A stretch of 38,800 bases of DNA from Flavobacteriaceae bacterium (lineage in GTDB: Bacteria; Bacteroidota; Bacteroidia; Flavobacteriales; Flavobacteriaceae), in contig JAQWFV010000056.1 of assembly GCA_029238555.1 (NCBI GenBank), positions 1 through 38,800 of the forward strand, read 5' to 3'. Made by a program: the position numbers and the translations under genes. The first letter of the stretch is position 1; every line of letters begins with the position of its first letter. Positions 1 through 7,740 of the stretch are shown in pieces. The notes under the pieces are model-generated. The model ran no database searches. It was not told the origin of the DNA and saw only the letters and a program-made list of their open reading frames with translations.

Positions 1-2612
1 GCATGCCTAAGGTCCCAGGCAATTCTTTGAGATCCTTTTTTAGGCTTAGCTGTGATGGTTCTGATCAGGTTACCCTGAGCATCTTTAATGTGTAACAATA
101 ATTTGGCAGCTGTTTCAGAAGCCTCTGCATCTAATGCGTCCCAGCCTGGGAAAGGCACATTGTCATTGGCGCCTAATTTTTTCTCAGCAGCTTTTCTTTT
201 GGCTTTTAAACTCTTGTAGTCCTCTTTTAAATGAACCGTGAATTCTGCTCCGAAAGTAGGGTTTTCTGCGAAGTAGTAGTCTGCTCCTGTGTTTCCTACA
301 TTGCTTCTTGGCACATACCATTTGGCTGTTCTTGGCGCAAATAAACTAGCTTTTTTGCTGAGGTTTTCAGCAGTGAAGTCTCTCAAGGGGGCATAGTTGT
401 CTAGCACAAAGAAACCACGGCCAAAAGACGCCGCTACCAGGTCATTTTCTTCTCTTTGAATGGTAATATCTCTAAAAGAAATGGTAGGTGTACCACTCAT
501 TTTTTGCCAATTTTGACCGCCGTTTAAGGAGGTGAAAATACCATTCTCAGTGGCTGCAAAAAGCAGGTCTTTTTTAACATAATCCTGTACCATTCTCCAA
601 ACCAGGTTTCGTTCTCCGAGATCTTTACCTAGGGAGCGCCATGTTTTACCCATGTCATTAGACACCAATAAATACGGCTTGTAGTCTCCTTCTTTATGGT
701 TGTCTAAGGACACATATACGGTGTTTTTGTCAAATACGTCTGCTTTAATATCGTTTACAAACGCCCTTGAAGGCAACCCTAATTTGGTCACAGGAATTTT
801 AGTCCAGTTGGCTCCTGAATCTGTGGTGTATTGAATAATACCGTCGTCTGTACCTGCCCAAAGCAATCCTTCTTGCACTTCAGATTCAGACAAAGAGGTA
901 ATGGTGTTGTAATTAGACATAGCCCTTACATCCCAGGCATTGTCCCAAGACTGTTGTTTGCCCATAATAGGCAGCTCAATGCGCGCTTCATTTCTAGTAA
1001 GGTCTCCAGAGATAGGAGTCCAAGAATCTCCTCTATCTTCCGACTTCCAAACGCGGTAAGAAGCAAAATACAGTCTAGAAGCTTTGTGTGGGCTCACTAA
1101 TATAGGGGCGTCCCAATTAAAACGCTCGTGGGGTTCACCCGCCCTTGCTTGTGGCTGAATCATGACAGGTTCTCCAGTAGTGAGGTCTACTCTGTGTAAG
1201 CCCCCTTGCTGAGTTTCTGCATATATAATATTTGGGTTTTCTGGGTCTGTAGCAGATTGATGCCCGTCTGCAAACAAGGTTTTATACCAGTGTTTGTTGG
1301 CAATACCTTCTCGCTCATCTGTAGCAGATGGCCCTCCAGAAGAACCGTTGTCTTGGGTCCCTCCAAAGATGTGATAAAAAGGTTTGGCGTTGTTTACGGC
1401 CACCTTATAATATTGGGTAAGCGGTAAGTTTTTGTGGTATTTCCAAGTATCTGCCAGGTCAAAACTCTCATAGATTCCAGCATCTGTTCCCAACATAATA
1501 TAGTTAGGATCATCTTTTTTAAAGACAATAGCATGGTTGTCTGAGTGTTTGTCAGATTCTTTTAAAGTGGCAAAATTAGCCCCGCCATCTTCTGAAGTCA
1601 GTACCCTTACATTCATGAGGTATAAACGGTCAAATTTGTGCGGACTAGCATATAATTCTTGGTAGTAGTGGGGTCCGGTTCCACCAGAAACAGTATTGGA
1701 CATTTTTTTCCAAGAACTTCCACGGTCTTCAGATCTAAAAACGCCCCCAGTGGTTCTGTCTAATTCTATAGCCGCATAGACCACATCTGGTTTTTGTGGG
1801 GAAATGGCCAAGCCTATTTTACCGAGGTTTGAACTTGGAATGCCAGAGGTGAGTTTGGTCCAGGTGTCTCCCCCGTCCGTAGAGCGGTGTATGCCAGATC
1901 CAGGCCCACCACCCATATAGGCGGCTACTGTTCTGTGTCTGTCCCAAGTGGCAGCGTATAAAACATCTGCATTTCTCGGATCCATTAATAGGTCTGTGGC
2001 ACCGGTCCACATATTGTCTCCGAGTACTTTCTTCCAGTTTTTTCCACCGTCCGTTGTTTTGTATACCCCACGGTCTCCACCAGAACTCCATAAAGGTCCC
2101 TGAGCGGCTACCCAAACTACTTCAGCATTGTTTGGATGTACTATAATTTTAGAGATGTGCTCTGAGTTTGGAAGCCCCATGTTTTTCCATGACTTTCCTC
2201 CGTCTTTACTTCTGTACACACCGTCTCCAAAGGCAATATGGCGCCCTCCTACATTTTCTCCACTTCCCACCCAAACCGTACTGGGGTTGTTTGGATCGAT
2301 GGTTACACAGCCGGCAGCAAAGGTCCCTTGTCCTTCAAAAATAGATTGCCAGGTAGTTCCGGCATTTTCTGTTTTCCAAACCCCGGAAGAAGCGGTGGCT
2401 ACATACCAAAGGTTGTCGTTTTCAGGATGCATGGCTATATCTGCAATACGTCCAGATAAAAATGCAGGGCCTACGTTTCTAAATTTAAATGCGTCTAGAG
2501 AGACCTTCTCTGAGCCTGTTTCAGTGGTCTTTTTTCTTCTTTGTGCCCATGCATCTTCCACGGATATGAGCAGCATAAAAAAGGCCAAAAAAGAGATTAA
2601 AATTTTTTTCAT
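1..2612 (-). CDS. Secreted BNR/Asp-box (VPS10/sortilin-like) protein, C-terminus outside window
   Basis: I translated the minus strand from the ATG at 2612; the frame stays open for about 870 codons to the left edge, so the gene is truncated only by the window. The N-terminus (MKKILISFLAFFMLLISVE, then AWA-Q) is a signal peptide with a signal peptidase I site, so the product is exported. The body carries many Asp-box repeats of the form S-x-D-G-G-x-x-W, for example RSKDGGKSW, KTTDGGKNW, RSTDGGDTW, RSEDRGSSW, KSEDRGDSW and TSLNGGQNW, which is the signature of multi-bladed beta-propellers (VPS10/sortilin-like, often annotated 'glycosyl hydrolase' in Flavobacteria). The part nearest the left edge, with lysine-rich and DAQGNLIRT-like segments, looks like the start of a C-terminal beta domain. 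Enzymatic activity is not demonstrated by anything visible; a cell-surface or periplasmic binding role is equally possible. It is transcribed divergently from the gene at 2791. Confidence 0.88.
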   Translation of the reverse strand, partial: MKKILISFLAFFMLLISVEDAWAQRRKKTTETGSEKVSLDAFKFRNVGPAFLSGRIADIAMHPENDNLWYVATASSGVWKTENAGTTWQSIFEGQGTFAAGCVTIDPNNPSTVWVGSGENVGGRHIAFGDGVYRSKDGGKSWKNMGLPNSEHISKIIVHPNNAEVVWVAAQGPLWSSGGDRGVYKTTDGGKNWKKVLGDNMWTGATDLLMDPRNADVLYAATWDRHRTVAAYMGGGPGSGIHRSTDGGDTWTKLTSGIPSSNLGKIGLAISPQKPDVVYAAIELDRTTGGVFRSEDRGSSWKKMSNTVSGGTGPHYYQELYASPHKFDRLYLMNVRVLTSEDGGANFATLKESDKHSDNHAIVFKKDDPNYIMLGTDAGIYESFDLADTWKYHKNLPLTQYYKVAVNNAKPFYHIFGGTQDNGSSGGPSATDEREGIANKHWYKTLFADGHQSATDPENPNIIYAETQQGGLHRVDLTTGEPVMIQPQARAGEPHERFNWDAPILVSPHKASRLYFASYRVWKSEDRGDSWTPISGDLTRNEARIELPIMGKQQSWDNAWDVRAMSNYNTITSLSESEVQEGLLWAGTDDGIIQYTTDSGANWTKIPVTKLGLPSRAFVNDIKADVFDKNTVYVSLDNHKEGDYKPYLLVSNDMGKTWRSLGKDLGERNLVWRMVQDYVKKDLLFAATENGIFTSLNGGQNWQKMSGTPTISFRDITIQREENDLVAASFGRGFFVLDNYAPLRDFTAENLSKKASLFAPRTAKWYVPRSNVGNTGADYYFAENPTFGAEFTVHLKEDYKSLKAKRKAAEKKLGANDNVPFPGWDALDAEASETAAKLLLHIKDAQGNLIRTITAKPKKGSQRIAWDLRH

Positions 2613-2790
2613 GAGTTGGTTTTTTTTGGTTTTCCCGACTAGGGGAGTTGTTAAGTACCTAAAGATAATGAATTAGTGCAAGCAAAAAAACATCGGCCAA
2701 AGGCCATTTAATTAGGACTATTGACACAAAAAGACAAAAAGCTGGATTATACGGTATCTTTAAATCAAAGGCGGTAAAGCGTTAAAAAAT
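2613..2790. promoter_or_regulatory. Divergent intergenic region with two Bacteroidetes -7-like elements
   Basis: This 178-bp gap separates two divergent genes. On the plus strand, TATCTTTA (2755-2762) resembles the Bacteroidetes -7 box TAnnTTTG and lies 28 bp before the ATG at 2791, but no clear TTTG box is found 19-21 bp upstream. On the minus strand, TATCTTTA also occurs about 50 bases before the ATG at 2612. A small GGCC-AAA-GGCC dyad lies near 2694-2704. No gene is seen here. Confidence 0.4.
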
Positions 2791-3507
2791 ATGAATATGC
2801 TACAATCAAATTTGAGTAAAAACTTAAGGGAACACGGATACGACCTGCTTGGTGGGCCAATTAGAAGTTATAAATTATTGCAGTTGTGGCTGAAGGTTCC
2901 CGCCAACCCTATTGAGTTGTATTACGCCCATATAAATCATGCATTTGAATCTAAAAAGTCTCTTGAAGTGTCTGAGAACAGCGCATTAAAAGTGTCTTCT
3001 AGGTATAAAAACGAATATATGTTTAATATGGGAATGTCTTTGTTGGAACCACTTTTAAGTGCTTTTGGTCTTGGAAACATCTCTTTGGAAACCTTGATTA
3101 CCTCTGGAAAGTCTATAAGCATTTCTTATGAAGGATCAGAGTCTGAGGAATTGGTGATGGGAAGTTTGGAAAACTATTTGCATCAGGCAGATTATTTACA
3201 TCCCAATCCAAGCCTGTTCTCTCACGCAAACAAGGATCAAATTTTACTAATTTCTGGGGTTTTATGGGCTAAGAATCTAGTGATTACCATAGAGACAGAT
3301 ATTGAAATATCTCCTTCACTAATATTAAAGTTAGATAAAAAGACAGATGGGAAACTCAATACTTTTAAGAAGAATGACAAGGTGCTAAAGCTTGTTTCGG
3401 AGGGTAAAATGCCTTTTCCTATTGCGGTAAAAGCAAACAGATTACATTTTGACAAAGGCCATTTTAAAGGCACTAATTTAGTGACCGATAGCCGCTCTTT
3501 ATTTTAG
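2791..3507 (+). CDS. Bacterial gasdermin-like pore-forming protein (predicted)
   Basis: A 238-residue protein with no signal peptide and no hydrophobic helix long enough to span a membrane. Several segments fall in the order known from bacterial gasdermins: an N-terminal LREHGYDLL (12-20; family pattern 'LxxxGYxvv'), a Gly/Leu-rich segment MGMSLLEPLLSAFGLG (80-95; 'lsfGLklLanaLqafG'), a SISISYEGS strand (108-116), SLENYLHQADY (125-135; 'gsYLagaDl'), a strand pair ILLISGVLWAKNLVITIET (151-169; 'fLIfdVLkSdsisVta'), and a late PFPIAVKANRLHFDKG (208-223; 'PVTFgFKAfsIayDg'). About 15 residues follow, comparable with the short autoinhibitory C-terminal tail that a protease removes to release the pore-forming part. 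This comparison is from memory, not an alignment. The protein has no cysteine, so the N-terminal lipidation described for some family members cannot occur. No cytosolic protease gene adjoins it. If not a gasdermin, it is an unrecognised beta-rich cytosolic protein. Confidence 0.55.
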   Translation: MNMLQSNLSKNLREHGYDLLGGPIRSYKLLQLWLKVPANPIELYYAHINHAFESKKSLEVSENSALKVSSRYKNEYMFNMGMSLLEPLLSAFGLGNISLETLITSGKSISISYEGSESEELVMGSLENYLHQADYLHPNPSLFSHANKDQILLISGVLWAKNLVITIETDIEISPSLILKLDKKTDGKLNTFKKNDKVLKLVSEGKMPFPIAVKANRLHFDKGHFKGTNLVTDSRSLF

Positions 3508-3565
3508 GATTTTTATCTATAGCGTTTCCTAACAGAGGAAAGGGTGCTAAGCAAAATTTCTTTGG

Positions 3566-3573
3566 TATCTTTA
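3566..3573 (+). promoter_or_regulatory. Putative -7 promoter element of the M14 peptidase gene
   Basis: TATCTTTA lies 27-34 bases before the ATG at 3600. It sits inside GGTATCTTTAAA (3564-3575), identical to the 12 bases at 2753-2764 upstream of the gasdermin-like gene. This suggests that each gene has its own similar start site. The upstream TTTG box is not convincing. Confidence 0.35.
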
Positions 3574-3599
3574 AAGGGTATAACTTAAAACCTTTTCTT

Positions 3600-6113
3600 A
3601 TGCTATTGAGATTATTTACCCTGCTGTTGTGTTGCAGTAGTATGGCTTTTGGCCAAGACTATTTTTATGAAAAATATGCCCCTTTTAATCAAGAGGTGGC
3701 TTCTCCAGCATCTTTTCTAGGATACGACATTGGCAGCCAACACAGCCGTCATGATTTAATTGTGGGGTATTTAGAACAATTGGCAGTGGAATCTGACCGC
3801 GCTCAAATCATGCCCTACGGAAAAACACACGAAGGGAGAAAGCTCGCTTTTTTAGTGGTGAGTAGCCCTGAAAACCTCGCTAGATTGTCCGAAATTAAAG
3901 CAGCGCATATAGCCGCTATAAAAAGTGGGGAAGCGCCAAAAGGCAAAGCACTTCCGTTGATTATAAACCTAGCATATAATGTACACGGTAACGAACCGTC
4001 CAGTTCAGAGGCGGCCCTTTTGGCGGCCTATACTTTTGTGGCGTCTAAAAATCCTGAGATAGAGAAATACTTAGAAAACGCTGTTATTTTTATAGACCCA
4101 ACAATTAATCCAGACGGTAGAGATAGGCACACCCAGTGGGCCAACACCTATAAAGGGAGTCCTTTGGTGGCAGACCCTCAAGATGCAGAGCACAATGAAT
4201 ATTGGCCTGGGGGTAGAACCAATCATTACTGGTTTGACCTTAACCGAGACTGGTTGTTAACCGTAAATCCTGAGAGCCAAGGAAAGGTGGCCTGGTCGCA
4301 TGAGTGGTACCCCAATGTGGTCACTGATTTTCACGAAATGGGCAGCCAGAGCACTTACTTTTTTGAGCCTATGAAACCCAACGCTTCTTGGGACCCCATT
4401 ATGCCCAAAGAAAACTACACCACCTTAAATGATCTTTTTGGAAGTTATTTTTCAAAAGCATTAGACAGCATAGGGTCATTGTATTTTACCAAAGAAGCTT
4501 TTGACGGCACTTATCCAGGATACGGCTCTTCTTACCCAGACCTTCAAGGGGCTTTGGCCTTGCTGTTTGAACAAGCCAGTTCAAGGGGTTTAAAACAAAC
4601 TACAGCTTTTGGGGAAATTACCTTTCCTTTTACAATAAGAAACCAGTACGTATCTAGTATTACGACGGTGAAAGCAGCAGTAGAAAATGCTGCTATGCTT
4701 CAGGCGTATCAGCGGGATTTTTTTAAGACTGCTTTTTCAAATGCAGCCGCCAGTAAAATTAAAGGCTACTCTTTTAAAGAAACGGATCAAAACCTAGCCA
4801 AGGCATTTATTGGAAAACTGAACACCCACAAGGTCTCTGTGTACGAGACCGAAAAAGACCAATATGTAGTGCCTACCGCTCAGGCGCAGTACCGAATGGT
4901 TCAGAGTTTCTTTGAGACCTATAATAAATACAGGGATTCTGTTTATTATGACGCAAGCGCTTGGTCTGTGGCTAATTTTTTTAATATTTCTTATAAGCCC
5001 CTCACCAAACTTCCAAAGTTGGGCAGCCCTTTAAAGGCAGCAGACGTAGTAAAAGTACCTGCTTTTGTCCCTTCAGACTATGCCTATGCCATTGACGCCA
5101 GAGATTACAATGTGCCTGCAGCCATAGCGCATTTGCAAAAAAATGGCGTAGTGCTTTCCGCGGCCTTTAAGCCTTTTAAAGTGTCTACTTCAGACGGTGC
5201 AAAGTCTTTTTCATACGGATCCCTGATGGTTCCTGTGGCGCTACAAAAAATCTCTAAGGACAGTTTGGCAAGCTTAATGGCAGACTTACCCAATAAATTA
5301 GGGGTTTCAGTGTCTGCAGTGCCATCTGGTTTAAGCCTTTCGGGAGTAGATTTAGGAAGTAGGAATGTAAGCCCATTACAAGCACCTAAAGCCGCTATGA
5401 TTATTGGGAATGGCACTTCTTCTTATGAAGCAGGAGAGATTTGGCATTTGTTGGACACTCGCGTGGGTATGCCTATTAGTAAATTACCTATCAGAAATGT
5501 AGACCGTGTTTCACTAGATGCCTACAATACTTTAGTCATGGTCTCGGGCCGGTATGCATTGTCTGAGCGGTTTACAAAAAAACTATCTGATTGGGTGTCT
5601 AAAGGAAACACTTTAATCACTATTGGAAGCGGTTCTACGTGGGCGGTGAACGCTAAATTTGTAAAAGAAAAACTGGTTAAGGTCCCCTCAGACTCTACTG
5701 AAATAGTTCAGAGAAAACCCTATGTAGACGCTGGAGAAAATATAGGGAGAGAAGCCTTAGGTGGGGTATTTTTAAAGGGTGAGATAGATTTGACCCACCC
5801 GCTTGGATTTGGTTACGATCAGTCTAGAATAGCCTTGTATAAAAACAATGAGGTTTGGCTGTCTCCCTCGAAAAGCGCCTATGGTACCGTAATAGATTAT
5901 GCAGACAACCCACATTTAGACGGCTATATTTCACCAAAAAACAGCCGTGATTTTTTACCTAAAAGCGCCTCACTCATTGTGAGCCCTAAAGGCAATGGTC
6001 GTGTAATTATGTTTGCAGACAACCCAAATTTCAGAGGGGTGAATTACGGAATGAATAGGCTTTTCTTAAATGCTATATTTTTAGGAAACCATATAAAGGT
6101 ACCTGCTGAATAA
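3600..6113 (+). CDS. Secreted M14-family zinc carboxypeptidase
   Basis: An 837-residue protein with an N-terminal signal peptide (residues 1-19, ending AFG-Q), so it acts in the periplasm or outside the cell. The M14 zinc site is complete: HGNE gives H129 and E132, and DFHEMG gives H245. NPDGR (170-174) and FDLNRDW (212-218) are the substrate carboxylate-binding region, and LFEQASSRG supplies the expected catalytic glutamate E324. The first 400 or so residues are the peptidase. The remainder lacks M14 motifs and resembles the C-terminal extension found on long Bacteroidetes M14 proteins, with a Rossmann or glutamine-amidotransferase-like fold around residues 600-700 (KAAMIIGNGTSSYEAGEI), possibly non-catalytic. 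It probably trims peptides for nutrition or cell-wall turnover. It follows the gasdermin-like gene by 92 bp on the same strand but is exported, so a role in activating that protein is unlikely. It ends at a strong terminator. Confidence 0.9.
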   Translation: MLLRLFTLLLCCSSMAFGQDYFYEKYAPFNQEVASPASFLGYDIGSQHSRHDLIVGYLEQLAVESDRAQIMPYGKTHEGRKLAFLVVSSPENLARLSEIKAAHIAAIKSGEAPKGKALPLIINLAYNVHGNEPSSSEAALLAAYTFVASKNPEIEKYLENAVIFIDPTINPDGRDRHTQWANTYKGSPLVADPQDAEHNEYWPGGRTNHYWFDLNRDWLLTVNPESQGKVAWSHEWYPNVVTDFHEMGSQSTYFFEPMKPNASWDPIMPKENYTTLNDLFGSYFSKALDSIGSLYFTKEAFDGTYPGYGSSYPDLQGALALLFEQASSRGLKQTTAFGEITFPFTIRNQYVSSITTVKAAVENAAMLQAYQRDFFKTAFSNAAASKIKGYSFKETDQNLAKAFIGKLNTHKVSVYETEKDQYVVPTAQAQYRMVQSFFETYNKYRDSVYYDASAWSVANFFNISYKPLTKLPKLGSPLKAADVVKVPAFVPSDYAYAIDARDYNVPAAIAHLQKNGVVLSAAFKPFKVSTSDGAKSFSYGSLMVPVALQKISKDSLASLMADLPNKLGVSVSAVPSGLSLSGVDLGSRNVSPLQAPKAAMIIGNGTSSYEAGEIWHLLDTRVGMPISKLPIRNVDRVSLDAYNTLVMVSGRYALSERFTKKLSDWVSKGNTLITIGSGSTWAVNAKFVKEKLVKVPSDSTEIVQRKPYVDAGENIGREALGGVFLKGEIDLTHPLGFGYDQSRIALYKNNEVWLSPSKSAYGTVIDYADNPHLDGYISPKNSRDFLPKSASLIVSPKGNGRVIMFADNPNFRGVNYGMNRLFLNAIFLGNHIKVPAE

Positions 6114-6150
6114 AGAGGAGCCTTTCATTAGCGCCCTTTCCTTTTTATAA

Positions 6151-6181
6151 AAAAACCCCCAGCCGTAGGCTGGGGGTTTTT
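6151..6181. terminator. Bidirectional rho-independent terminator
   Basis: A perfect 14-bp stem: AAAAACCCCCAGCC (6151-6164), loop GTA, GGCTGGGGGTTTTT (6168-6181). It has T-runs in both orientations. It sits between the convergent ends of the M14 peptidase gene and the Gfo/Idh/MocA gene, so it can serve both. Confidence 0.93.
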
Positions 6182-6184
6182 GTT

Positions 6185-7618
6185 TTATAGACCTGGGATA
6201 CTCCAGCCTTCTCTGTAGGGCTTTGTAACAAATTGGTTGGCGTCTTCGAAATTGGTGATACGCATATTTTCTCCATCCCAACGCAATTTTTTCCTTCCGT
6301 AGAATTCCATATTACCGGCTTCATTTTCTTTTCTGAGCATATGGCTTCTGATGGCTATATTACCCATTAGTACCGTCTCTGTGAACGGCCCTGCATAGTC
6401 AAAAGAAGACGTAAGCGCTTTGTGTTTGTCAGAATTAAAACCAGCCTTGCAGGCCTCTGTCCAAGCGGCGTTATGAAGGGCGTCTAAGTTGCCTTGTACA
6501 CTGGTGTCAAAGGGCTGAGGTTCCATGCCTTTTTTGAATAAAATAGGGTTGTTTCCGTAGTCGGTACAGGTAATAATACCTTCGGAACCCATCATCATTA
6601 CCCCACTGCTAGAAGCGGAGTAGTAATCGCTAATTTCATCTGGAATAGCTGGTGTAATGCCTCCGTCTGTCCATTCTAATTCAACTCCTGATTGTCCTGC
6701 AATTTTACTAGGAAAGTCTATGGTTACTTTAGAAGCTACTGGGCACCCATCTGGGACGTAGTCTGGAGTCCACATTCTAGAGTAAATATTGGCTACACTA
6801 CATTGCACTCCTGTAGGGTATCCTAGATTTAACACTTTATAAGGAACATCTAGTAAATGACAACCCATGTCTCCAAGGGCTCCAGTTCCGTACTCCCAAA
6901 ACCCCCTCCAATCAAATGGGTGTAATCCTGGGGTGTATTCTTTATTAGATGCTGGGCCAAGCCATAGATCCCAATCCAAGCCCTGTGGTTTTTTAGAAGG
7001 GTTTGCCTCAGGCGCTCCTTTACCTTGGGGCCATACAGGTCTGTTGGTCCAAATAAATACTTTTTTAACGTCTCCTATGGCATTTCCGTCTATCCATTCT
7101 TTGATTTTAACCACCCCCAAAGAAGAGCCTCCTTGGTTTCCCATTTGAGTAACCACCTGTTGTTTTCTCGCTAAATGAGTCAAGTGCCTAGCTTCTGCTA
7201 TGGTATGGGTCAGTGGTTTTTGAACATATACATGTAAATTACGCATCATGGCCTCATGGGCAATGATTGCGTGGGTATGATCTGGCGTTGAAATGGTTAC
7301 TGCATCTAGGTCTTTTTGCTGGTCTAGCATTTTTCTAAAATCATGAAAAAAAGCAGCTCCCTCGTGTCTTTCCATAGCGTTTTTTGCCATGGCAGGATCT
7401 ACATCACAAAGTGCCGCAACCCTATTTTTACCTCCATTATATGCGTTGTTTATATCAGAGCCGCCTTTTCCACCGGCTCCAATTGCGCCAACGACCAGTT
7501 GGTCACTTGGGGCTGTAAAACCAGTTCCTCCTATGACGTGCCTGGGCACAATATAAAAACCAGTCCCTATCAAGGCGCTTTTTTTTATAAAATCTCTTCT
7601 GTTGTTCTTTGTTTTCAT
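6185..7618 (-). CDS. Tat-exported Gfo/Idh/MocA-family oxidoreductase
   Basis: A 477-residue NAD(P)-dependent oxidoreductase of the Gfo/Idh/MocA family. The N-terminus NRRDFIKKSALIGTG contains a twin-arginine motif (RR at 7-8) followed by a hydrophobic stretch, so the folded, cofactor-loaded protein is expected to be exported by Tat. A Rossmann segment VVGAIGAGGKGG follows near residue 42. VQKPLTHT matches the conserved 'EKP' cofactor and substrate motif, with Q instead of E. WRGFWEYGTGALGDMGCHLLD is typical of the family's substrate domain. The substrate is usually a sugar or cyclitol and cannot be named from sequence. Neighbours give no pathway: the gene is alone, ends in the shared terminator, and starts 122 bp after the TonB receptor gene's end. 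Family assignment is firm; substrate is unknown. Confidence 0.92.
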   Translation of the reverse strand: MKTKNNRRDFIKKSALIGTGFYIVPRHVIGGTGFTAPSDQLVVGAIGAGGKGGSDINNAYNGGKNRVAALCDVDPAMAKNAMERHEGAAFFHDFRKMLDQQKDLDAVTISTPDHTHAIIAHEAMMRNLHVYVQKPLTHTIAEARHLTHLARKQQVVTQMGNQGGSSLGVVKIKEWIDGNAIGDVKKVFIWTNRPVWPQGKGAPEANPSKKPQGLDWDLWLGPASNKEYTPGLHPFDWRGFWEYGTGALGDMGCHLLDVPYKVLNLGYPTGVQCSVANIYSRMWTPDYVPDGCPVASKVTIDFPSKIAGQSGVELEWTDGGITPAIPDEISDYYSASSSGVMMMGSEGIITCTDYGNNPILFKKGMEPQPFDTSVQGNLDALHNAAWTEACKAGFNSDKHKALTSSFDYAGPFTETVLMGNIAIRSHMLRKENEAGNMEFYGRKKLRWDGENMRITNFEDANQFVTKPYREGWSIPGL

Positions 7619-7740
7619 GAATTTGATCAGTATTTGGTGGTTGTTTAAATGACTTCTAATTTATGGCACTATACGTAGTGACAATAATTTTTACAGCTAT
7701 TAAATTAATGAAAAAAAGGCTTCCTTGTATTTTTATGCTT

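Noticed and set aside
1819..2115. Minus-strand 98-codon frame inside the first gene
   Set aside because: It is in another frame of the same strand and rich in Trp and Arg without any domain; the in-register Asp-box frame spans the whole region.
2128..2676. Plus-strand open frame of 182 codons opposite the first gene
   Set aside because: It is the antisense shadow of the Asp-box gene; the minus-strand frame has a signal peptide and many family repeats, and the plus-strand translation looks like no protein family.
3600..6113. M14 carboxypeptidase as the activating protease of the gasdermin-like protein
   Set aside because: It has a clear signal peptide, so it is exported, while a gasdermin acts from the cytosol; M14 enzymes also remove single C-terminal residues or small peptides rather than cutting an internal site. 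The link is only same-strand adjacency.
7667..7680. CACTA-TACG-TAGTG inverted repeat upstream of the Gfo/Idh/MocA gene
   Set aside because: Only five pairs with a 4-base centre; this is expected often by chance in AT-rich spacers and has no supporting context.
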